Source: Hanleya hanleyi (Eukaryota; Mollusca; Polyplacophora; Lepidopleurida; Hanleyidae). From it: DNA of 64,000 bases. How positions within the stretch are numbered: position 1 is the first letter of the stretch; each line of letters opens with the position of its first letter. The notes beneath the pieces were generated by a model that was not told the origin of the DNA, did no database searches, and worked only from the letters and a program-made list of their open reading frames with translations. The position numbers and the translations under genes are program-made. Where the stretch lies: assembly GCA_036873755.1 (NCBI GenBank), contig JAVTVY010025319.1, positions 39,630-103,629 of the forward strand, given 5' to 3'. Shown here piece by piece: positions 56,053 through 64,000 of this stretch.

Positions 56053-56662
56053 TGTTACGTCTAAACGATAATAAAAAAAACGCAACAGAAAGCTTTTATG
56101 AAATCGAGGATTAACAATCAAATATTTATTTACAATACTAAAATCATATACAAATTAAGTTAGGTCAATACAACAAATAAATGAGAAATATAGTCTTACT
56201 GTTCAATGCTATACCGGTGTATCTCTCAGAGTCCGTACTAACGTGCAAATCTCTATACAGTCCGTGCCGACGTGCAGAAATCGCGTTCCTGTATTTTAAT
56301 AGTCCACACAGCTCGGCTGTTGTCCAGTTTCCGTCATTTCAATCACGTAGATAAAACAGCGGTCAAACACACAAGAGTAATCCAACAGGAATATACAATC
56401 CAGCAGTCAGTAATCTCAGGCAAAGGTAATGTCCAGTAGCACAATCTAATGCACCCACATAGAAGCCGTTTGAATCTCTTCCTCGATTACTGAACGTCCG
56501 GCTATTTATACTCTATCGGGCATTCGAGATTATTCTATCAAATCAAGAAACTTCCACCGGTACAGCAATGACGTATGATTTTAACCCAGATACGATCACA
56601 ACCGCTTCTAGAAAGCTTCAAATAATTAACCCACAAAACAGTATGTATACAAGCGTATAGAT
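56053..56662 (-). repeat. LTR 3, truncated (5' LTR of unit 2)
   Basis: Matches LTR 2 closely for 610 bases, then stops abruptly after AAGCGTATAGAT. About 180 bases, the 5' (promoter-side) part of the LTR, are missing. Unit 2 therefore lacks a complete 5' LTR. Confidence 0.85.
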
Positions 56663-58569
56663 TTCGGCCGCCCCATAGTTATTTTCTTTAACCCTTCGGC
56701 TAAAGGGCTGAAACTGTCCATACTATATCTTCGGACATGCCCCGGAAGAAAATGTAAAAAAAAATTCATCTTTTCTGAAGCCATTTTTTGCCCTTTTCCC
56801 CACTTTGTAAAAATGTTTTTAGATACTCTCGAAAACTAATTACTTTGACAGAGAATAAATAGGGTGAAGTTACAAAGAAGATCTATATTCAAAGTTTATG
56901 ATCGTGTAATCAGTTGCTATGGAATGAAAATGGTTATTTTAATAACGAAATTCTGAAGAAAGCCAGTCAACTTTAAAATGTAAATAATATTACGCTATGA
57001 GGAAGCTATCCAACGAAGCATGGAGCAGAGAAAGACATTGAGTGGAGGGGAATACGAATCGGACAGTGATGATCCGGAAACATGAATGAAGCAGTATAAT
57101 TATTTATCTATGGAAAGCATTCACTCACTCACTCAATCACTCACTCACTCAGTAAACTAGAATTCTACCACTGAACCACCAATTCTTCACGTTAACACTG
57201 CGGAAAAAAAGAAGTACCTTTGCTATTTAAGTTTGGTACACAAGTAATCATGGAAAGTGATGTAGTTTTCATTCGTGTATCTATGAACAGTCTCTGCTTT
57301 GTAGAGTAATCCACAGCTTTTACTACCATATTTCTTTACCGGGGGTATATGGCCTACATACTTTTAACACGGAGTTTTTTTTCGCAATTATAGGTTTCGA
57401 GTACCGATTTATTGAATACAAAATAAATCTGCTACCACAGCTACCGACACCCTGTAGTTGGTTGAGAGGTGGGTGAAACGAACAAACAACAAGAAGTATA
57501 TTCAAACTTTTAACAAAAGCATGTTGTGCTCTGAAAATAAGCGCTGCTTCCACAGGTGAAATGCACAATTTAGCTTTCCATAACGCAAAGCGCAACGGAC
57601 GCATTATATTTGCTCAATAATATTAATATTTATTGACTTGATGAGCATTATATGCTCCTCATGTACACAATAACAGCTGAATTGGGTAAAAATACAAAGT
57701 GATAATCTATTCTGAAATGACCGTAGAATTATGAAGAAGATGGTTTATACACCATAGCCGCCCAGTTAGGGTTTCTATTTCCGTTAGAGCTTTGTTCTAG
57801 TTCTCAAGATTATTTCACGACTAGATTGCATCGATTTGAGCCGAGCATCATACAGTCATTGAGGTTTTTACTTGTCGGGCCACCGCCGTAGCACTATGGC
57901 GCCTAAAATTTGTCTAGCCTCCATGCATGATATTACCATCCCGGGGAAAGGCGAGGAGGGGTTCTTAATGGTTGTCAGCCCTTCAGCAGAAGAACTGAGA
58001 TTTGTACGGTACTGAAATGACAAAGCTTTACCACAGAAACTTTAAAATATTTGTCCTCTTTCCAGTTTCGGTATGGCTAGGAAAAGATCGATATCTTATT
58101 TCTTGGTTGAGTAATTTTACCCAATTTACGATGGACGATATAGGAGCTCGACTTGTAACCTTCGTTTTTTCGTTTTTTCGTTTTCATAACTATTCAACTG
58201 TATTTTTCTATAGAAGGACCCATTTCTACTCGCTGCATGGCGTAAAATCTCGCCTACTGTGTTTTTCAAAGAATGAATATTCTCAAACTGTTTCTTTATC
58301 TTACTGAGCTGATAACGGAGAATAAATACCCCCGAACTGAAAATGGACCTGAGTGGGGATCAAGATAATAACTTGAGATGTTTTAGTCTGCGGAGGTAAT
58401 CTTTTCTTAACTTTTTAGATTTCATGACAATGCTCTGTGTTTAGGAACAAGTTCGGTACTTAGAACAGCTCATGGAAATATATCTGCCTAACCCTGTATC
58501 ATTTATGGCTGATTAGAACGATACTGATTGGTTGGCTTCGTCTTAGGCGGTGTTACTTTGTGTCCTTCA
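56663..58569. other. No gene recognised
   Basis: AT-rich. Contains a TCAC simple repeat at 57118-57150. The minus-strand 93-codon frame at 57323-57604 and plus-strand 101-codon frame at 58002-58307 have no recognisable domains. Confidence 0.5.
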
Positions 58570-58625
58570 ATTCGGTGTTTATTTATGGACGCAGAGATTA
58601 TTTAATGGACCGCGGCTGAATATTG
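58570..58625 (-). repeat. Degenerate end of a Penelope-like tail
   Basis: TTATGGACGCAGAGATTATT and ATGGACCGCGGCTGAAT resemble the family's tail at 37820-37870 with scattered changes. Confidence 0.5.
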
Positions 58626-59780
58626 ACACACACGCTCACACAGACAATAAATAGTATATAAAAAAATCGATCCAAATGAACTATTGAATAGCGGAGTTAC
58701 CTTGATTTTGAGGGCCGACTGTTCCACAGCTTCTTCACCAATATGTATGGTTATACAGCAAGCAAAACCCAGTAGGCTAAGTTTCGGAATAAACTAAAGT
58801 GGCAGTGCAGCGGAGTTACTTTGATTTTGAGGGCCTTATGTTCCACCGTCTTCAAAATCCTAAAAAGTAATAAATAAACCACCTGCTTACTATCAAAGAA
58901 AGATAACTTGAAACGATAAAAAGTCGAGTCACCTTGACACTTTTGGCCATAACTAAGCCATGCGATTAACGACAATACCCTGATCCTGCGGACCGTGTGT
59001 CTCATTTTTAGCAAAATTACTCAAGTGTATCACTCAACCCGCATACCACAGAAAATAAAGAAACTCATTTGAAATGAAACAGCTAAACCAGTATTCCCCT
59101 GCCGAGAAGAAAGAAACTACTTACCATAACTTATCTCCATCTATCAGTTCTATTTATTCATTTGAACGACAGTAACGCATCTGACAGGTTTCGATGATTG
59201 ATACGGGCTACATTCGCCCAATCGACCGAATTCGCTCCGAATGGATGACTTGGAGCTCCGAATGGCTGATGACTTGGCTGAAATTTTCAGCTACAATAGT
59301 TATAGATATTTGGATGTTTCCACCATGTTTCATTGCTGAACACTTGTGATAGGTGTAACAGTGAATCGAACAAGGAGGTCAAAAGTCCGCAAACTTAGGT
59401 TTCGATAACTGGTTGACCTCGTTTTAACGCGAATTCAAAGCATTCCGACTAACAGCTATAAACACTGATTTAATTTGAGCGAATCAGACTGTACTATATT
59501 TTTTTGAACGAACGATACACCAGGTTACGGCTGTACCAATCAACAATCTAGTGTAATTTCAGGTAAGTCATGTTGCGGTATTCATTACTTCACGGAGGAT
59601 GTTTCTTCCAGCAAAACTTCAAAGCCCTCTGTCAATCCGTCAGTGATCAATGGTAAGCATTCAGACTGCGTCAGTCGTAGCCTGAAGGTAGATGTCTTCG
59701 TTTCGACTTGATCAATTTGACTGGTCGCCGCAAGACGGTTCATGCTATGTCAGGGTATTTCCTAATCTGGTAACTCTGGA
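58626..59780. other. No gene recognised
   Basis: A phrase containing GGAGTTAC.TTGATTTTGAGG and then GGGCC occurs twice (58693 and 58812). Nothing else stands out. Confidence 0.45.
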
Positions 59781-59786
59781 TTTAAT
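59781..59786 (-). promoter_or_regulatory. Possible polyadenylation signal ATTAAA
   Basis: ATTAAA on the minus strand just after the stop of the possible exon at 59795-59978. Confidence 0.3.
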
Positions 59787-59794
59787 TGTTCTGT

Positions 59795-59978
59795 CTACAG
59801 TTTGGTTGTAATGGACGTGCTGGGACCTGAAGCCGCAAAGATGTAGGGACACAAAGTTGATGTTGAAATGTTTAAATCCAAGAGGTTGTCCTCGTACGTC
59901 CGGTTGAGACTGGTGTTATCCACGCAGACCAGGGTCATACTACCTTCGGCTTGTTTTGTGTAATAATCCACGACGTAG
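59795..59978 (-). CDS. Possible terminal exon of an unknown gene
   Basis: A pyrimidine-rich acceptor ending CACTTTGCAG (59979) precedes a 60-residue stretch starting YVVDYYTKQAEGSMTLVCVD, continuing through NTSLNRTYED and STLCPYIFAAS to a TAG, with an ATTAAA shortly after. Two cysteines and two N-glycosylation-type sites suggest a secreted or membrane protein. The pattern 'MTLVC ... CPYIF' weakly recalls mannose-6-phosphate receptor homology domains, but this is too thin to name it. Exon boundaries are inferred from sequence alone. Confidence 0.35.
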
Positions 59979-60014
59979 CTGCAAAGTGGTCGCAGTGGTA
60001 AAAAAAAGTCACTT

Positions 60015-60312
60015 TTATCGTACAAATTTTCGGGTCTGTCTAAAATACAGTGTGACCACCACTTGTCTGTGTTCGAATGACATCGGCTTCCGGTGGAATT
60101 TTTTTAACGATGTTGACTCTCTCGGTCTGGAAGATCGAGGATGCGGGTAAAACTTTGGGGGGAATTGATCTCCTTGTTGTCCTGTCACCGGACAGAGCCG
60201 TAGCAATGAGACATTGCTGTTTCCAACGATATGTACGTTGACCATGTGGGAGTAGTGGTAGTGCAAGTCTAACCCCGCATTCATGTTTCTTACGGTTTTG
60301 GTCCGCTAGAAT
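60015..60312 (-). CDS. Possible coding exon upstream of 59795-59978
   Basis: Two overlapping minus-strand frames here both look more protein-like than the surroundings: one with NVHIVGNSNVSLLRLCPVTG, the other with SIPPKVLPASSIFQTERVN and KKIPPEADVIRTQTSGGHTV. A possible acceptor (CATTCTAG) lies at 60313. I cannot decide the frame; if it is a gene relic, a frameshift may separate the two. Confidence 0.25.
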
Positions 60313-60542
60313 GATCCATGCAACATCTGCTGCAATGTCGAACTAATGTTAGCTCATTCTAGCGCCTAAAATCAACTGGGAGTTTAGTTTTGCTCCTTGT
60401 TCTTCAGGTGATGCCATTGACGAACTGGAGAAATTGCGTCCCATTAGTCTGTTTAGATGCTCCCGTCCGAGAGCAATGAGTGTAATGAGTCACTGGCTTT
60501 GAACAGCCTTCAAGCAGACGTCATCCAGTTCCAGAGGGAATC

Positions 60543-61248
60543 GGTCAAGTTTTCAATGATGCCGGAAAAACATCAGGATGTTCCAAAATATCAAATCCGT
60601 ATCGTTGATTAGTATTCCTAATCTATATAATTTTCGTCATCTAGAGTATGATGTATCTCAGTCAGGCTATGATTGTGGCTGTTCATATGAACACGATGAG
60701 GATCATGAAATACAATGGTCCATACGGTCCCTTTAAGCGGTATTAGACACGAGTTACGAAACGTAACGCCTCAAATCTTGCACGCAAAGCTCGTATTTTG
60801 CTATCAGTATGCCATATGCATCGCCAAATTTGAGATGCTTTGAGTGACGGCGCCCGGTGGTATTGCTCTGTTTTATAAGTTTCTGCAATAATGTTTGGTG
60901 CTGTTGATTATAATTGGCACATTTAACACAGGATCAAGCAAATACTACTGGGCGACATATGTGTTCTTCATATGCAGGAATATTACCTTCCAGAAAGGGG
61001 TAGTTTACGATGTCGAAATTGTAATTCTCTCTTCTGTCATAAGACGACGAGAGAGAAGGCCCGTTTCATTTTTACAGAGATATAGATCTAAATATGATGT
61101 ACCGTTAGGGTTATCTGTAGTTTGCTTCAAATCCAGTGACTATGGATATATATCCTTCACCGCGTAATTTACATTTATCAACAGCGATTATCAACAGCGA
61201 GCAGATCGTCTATATAGCGTTTGGTGAATGAGAAAGAATGGGCTTTGA
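60543..61248 (-). pseudogene. Penelope-like retroelement, antisense truncated copy
   Basis: The complement of this stretch aligns with 37060-37700: it contains the YIDD-region sequence (TTCACCAAACGCTATATAGA), then the TCATATTTAGATCTATATCT segment and the non-coding tail (GATATTTTGGAACATCCTGA). The reverse transcriptase is riddled with stops. It keeps sequence between YIDDL and the following segment that is deleted in the copy at 36333-37887. The 5' side is cut at about 61248. Confidence 0.7.
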
Positions 61249-62034
61249 ACCATGAAGATCTTAGTTACACGATGTTCTCAAAATCACTAGCCCAGTGTTG
61301 TGCCGATTTAGAGACAAGTCGAAATTATGAAATTCCAAGCACTCAATTTGACTGTCGATGTGTAAGCCTTTCGAGAGGCTCAACGTCGACACCCAGAATA
61401 TCGAGCGAGGTCTGATGTGGGACGGGGAGGTTCAACGAGGCTCAGATGATGAAGAGAAAACGAAGGTCTGCTTGTCAGCTTTAAATGTGAAATGCAAAGA
61501 TTGGACTTTTTCGTCATATTTTGAATGGATGGTAAAAGATGAATTGGTTTGATAAACAAGTATCAAAGAAACTTCAAGAGTCAAGTTAGACGAGAATGGA
61601 AAATCAGTGAACGAAGGTCTATCCCGAAAATATGCATCGCTTATGTCCCTTGATTTTTGCGCTGTTTTTAGTAAATTTTAGTAAAGACAGAGAACATAAC
61701 TGGTATGACTTAATCATTGAAGTGATAAAATTTCCTTTTATCTCAGTCAAAAAATCCCAGCAACAAGTGGATATAAACATATGTGCGAAATCTAATTAGG
61801 TATATATGCGTGTGTTTGTGTGCGTGAGGAAAGGTGCATGTGTTTAAATACGTTATTGTAAAGTCATCCTTTAGGGGACCAAGTTTGTACATACCTTGCG
61901 TTGATCGTCCTTCCAGGGTTGGTTATCGGACGGATATTCGGTTAGCTCTTCATTATGTAAGACAATTTGTAAAGGCTATCCTAGTATGTTCACTGCTTAG
62001 ATTTGTAGGATGACTGATGCTTTTACTGGCTTTG
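61249..62034. other. No gene recognised
   Basis: Only short plus-strand frames of about 64 codons without recognisable domains. Confidence 0.5.
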
Positions 62035-62310
62035 CCCAGAGTATCAGGAAATTGCTTAACAGGAAATTACATAACGGAATAATGTGTAACAGGAAATTAT
62101 GTAACAGGGAATTATATAACACGAAATTACGTAAAAGGAAATAGCGTATCAGGAAATTGCGTAAAAGAAATTGCATGCCAGGAAATTACGTAACAGGAAA
62201 TTAAGTAACAGGAAATTACTTAACAGGAAATTGCATATCAGAAAATTACGTAACAGAAAATTGCGTAACAGGAAATTACGGTACAGGAAATTACGTAACA
62301 GCATACTACG
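62035..62310. repeat. 15-bp tandem array
   Basis: About 17 copies of AACAGGAAATTACGT with point variants (GCGTA, GCATA, AAGTA). Confidence 0.92.
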
Positions 62311-62531
62311 TCACATAATCAACTTATGACGTCATTCCTGATCCTGATCCTGCCGTCGGACTCTCCTTTTTACACTACTGCTGTGTGGAACAAGGGAGGT
62401 AATGCTAAATGACAAATAGAGTATTCAAAGGGATATCTTGCATTATCAATAACATAAAACTCCTCCTGCTCGTACTTCTACTCCTCCTCCTCCTGATCCA
62501 TCCTCTCCACCCTGATCATGATCATTTGTCC

Positions 62532-62870
62532 TAAATTACAAGCGTCTCGTCCGTCATTCGTAATTCAGCCGTCGCCCATTAAAGAATATCGGCGTCCATA
62601 ATCCAAAGACCAGATTCAAAATTCATACATAAACATAGGCTAGTTTCCTGCAAGAGAGAAGCCGTCAACAGTTTTCATTGATGCCGGGGAAGACATCATG
62701 ATGTTCCTCAAATCGTATCGCTGATCAGTATTCTTAATCCATATGATAATCGTTGTAAAGTCGTAATCTAGAGAATGATGTATCTCAGACACGCTTTGAT
62801 TCTGCATGTTCATATGAGCACCATGGGGATCTTGAAGTACATGGGTTCATACGGTCCCTAGTCTCTATAT
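62532..62870 (-). repeat. Penelope-like tail fragment
   Basis: Begins ATTACAAGCGTCTCGTCCGT and aligns along its length with the fragment at 47376-47681 and with 37560-37880 in complement (TGCAAGAGAGAAG, GCTGATCAGTATTCTTAATC, CTTGAAGTACATGGGTTCAT). Part of the region near 62610 is deleted. Confidence 0.8.
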
Positions 62871-63240
62871 TTCCACTACTTTAAAGTCACCCCAAAACTA
62901 TCATGTTTTCCACAAAGTTCTTTCCACAAAGTGACCACACGTAACCACAACTGGTTACCAAAATAATGTCACGATAATGAATAACATGACAGATTTATCT
63001 TTAAATGAAATAGTCCTTTATATCGATTAGGCTCTTCGGCCGATTAGGCACAATTTTATTCGATAAATCGACTCACTGTTTAACAACCAAATCATAACAA
63101 ACCATGTTTTTGTTTAACTTTCATAACTTTTATTATAACAACCTACTCCAACAAAATGCCCATCGCGACACGACGGAAATAGTCATAAAACGGGATTTTT
63201 TAACTAATTGGGGGGCATATAACTCTTGTTTGGGGGAACC
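62871..63240. other. No gene recognised
   Basis: AT-rich sequence; the start of a 128-codon plus-strand frame at 63104 falls here but its later part is a short tandem repeat. Confidence 0.45.
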
Positions 63241-63252
63241 GGAGGGAGGTGC

Positions 63253-63335
63253 CGTCACTTTCGGGTCAAAGGTCACTTCCGCGTCAAAGGTCACTTCCGG
63301 GGTAAAGGTCACTTCCGGGTCAACAACCACCTCCG
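63253..63335. promoter_or_regulatory. Repeated nuclear-receptor half-sites with ETS-type sites
   Basis: Four copies of an 18-base unit such as TCAAAGGTCACTTCCG. Each contains AGGTCA (nuclear receptor half-site, extended form TCAAAGGTCA) and TTCCG (ETS-type core). A related inverted arrangement (TTTGACCC, CCGGAAGT) lies at 38570-38602. Regulatory activity is inferred. Confidence 0.4.
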
Positions 63336-63540
63336 GTGGTGATGCGGTTACTTCTGGGACCGGCAGAAGCCTCCGCGGACAGAAAGGGGTCACCCATCCA
63401 TGTAAATTTCCAGTCACGTCAATGTTAATGTCGCTTCGTCTGAATCACTGGGAATCTTCGGCAATGTCCGGTCATCCCCGAATGTCCTGAGTGGTAATCG
63501 GAGAACCCATAGAATGTTCTAGAATGTTCTTTGTGGTGTG

Positions 63541-64000
63541 TGTGTTTGTGTGTGTGTGTATGGTGTGTAGTGATCCCCCCCCCCGCTCTGGGGTACAAAA
63601 TACCCATACAAGTGGGTGAAATATTCAATAAACATAACCTATATGTGCTATACAATTTTATTAATACGAGTCTATGATCAGTGCGATCTCTGTATTGAGC
63701 TGTTTGTGTCCGGCGGTATCAATGTTGTTCCTCAATTTCATAACAACCTAATAAAATGGCGGCTGTTGCCTGGGAAATCCACATATGCCACCGATCGTGC
63801 GGTCATCTGTGCACTCTGTACGCACGAAAGACAATTCTGACGCTGTACATGTACATGACTACGTCCGAGAATCCACCGGATCTGAATGTGTGGTGCCTAG
63901 GGAATCCCCCCGCCGGCCTCCCCCCTCTCTATCGCTTCAATTTATTACCTGTATATGGTAGGATTCTGCTGGTGGCCTGTTAGTCTCCGAGGCCCGCTTT
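63541..64000. mobile_element. Repeat segment sharing ends with earlier elements, cut by the window edge
   Basis: 63560-63660 is the complement of 39545-39640 (GGGTACAAAATACCCATAC and ATAAACATAACCTATATGTG), and AACATAACCTATA..TG followed by TCTATGATCAGTG also matches the ends of the large palindrome. The last bases (63946-64000, TACCTGTATATGG ... TCTGCTGGTGG ... GAGGCCCGC) are the complement of the phrase at 46070-46125. A GT run lies at 63536-63560. No gene is readable. Confidence 0.6.

Larger units (their letters stand above)
42507..56662 (-). mobile_element. Tandem Ty3/Gypsy array, Gmr1-like: LTR-internal-LTR-internal-partial LTR
   Basis: Reading the minus strand, each internal unit runs gag, zinc knuckle and protease, integrase, reverse transcriptase, RNase H. 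Integrase before reverse transcriptase is the Ty1/Copia order but the proteins are Ty3/Gypsy in type (GPY-type integrase end, YIDD reverse transcriptase), the combination described for the deuterostome Gmr1 group. The middle LTR is shared. The spacing between LTR starts is 6947 and 6599 bases; the difference is mainly a 306-base insertion in unit 1 and LTR length. Both units are inactivated. No flanking target duplication can be checked, because the right-hand LTR is cut short. Confidence 0.8.

Noticed and set aside
63104..63490. 128-codon plus-strand frame with repeated KVTSGS-type peptide
   Set aside because: The repeat follows the 18-base tandem DNA unit, and the flanks have no coding character; it may be transcribed repeat DNA at most.

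Overview
This is animal nuclear DNA with very few genes, made mostly of mobile elements and tandem repeats. No bacterial-style operons, rRNA or tRNA genes were seen. The retrotransposons, hairpin elements and satellites, together with a Ty3/Gypsy element whose integrase lies before its reverse transcriptase (a layout described from deuterostomes as the Gmr1 type), suggest an invertebrate deuterostome such as a hemichordate, echinoderm or lancelet. The taxon is an inference only.

Region 1 (1-9.7 kb) holds several inverted-repeat DNA elements: a small palindromic element (1978-2182), a 3.3 kb foldback-like element whose terminal repeats contain 21-bp tandem arrays (2184-5495) with another element nested inside, a 1.25 kb element built of short palindromes (5994-7244), and a 238-bp element with a perfect 9-bp target duplication (7980-8217).

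Region 2 (9.7-29.2 kb) appears to be one minus-strand host gene. Its first coding exon is at 29064-29205 and its last at 9753-10081. The splice signals and codon phase match, and the two exons join into a 156-residue protein resembling the CXorf65-like family. The intron between them is about 19 kb and is filled with unrelated tandem arrays, the largest being about 99 copies of an 82-bp unit (15605-23718).

Region 3 (30.3-42 kb) is a composite of transposable elements. Its core is a large palindrome (30321-38383) with arms of about 2.2 kb, each carrying a mirror copy of the same 125-codon frame. The right arm was later split by an unknown insertion and by a broken Penelope-like reverse transcriptase element. 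A pair of long direct repeats follows at 38679-39520 and 41215-42028.

Region 4 (42.5-56.7 kb) is a minus-strand Ty3/Gypsy array in the form LTR-internal-LTR-internal-partial LTR. The domain order is gag, protease, integrase, reverse transcriptase, RNase H. Both internal regions carry the same two insertions, the same two in-frame stops and the same frameshift, so the array was duplicated after the element was already damaged. A further insertion is present only in the first copy.

Region 5 (56.7-64 kb) has little recognisable content: a possible two-exon minus-strand gene end near 59.8-60.3 kb, an antisense Penelope-like remnant, a 15-bp tandem array, and fragments of repeats seen earlier in the window.
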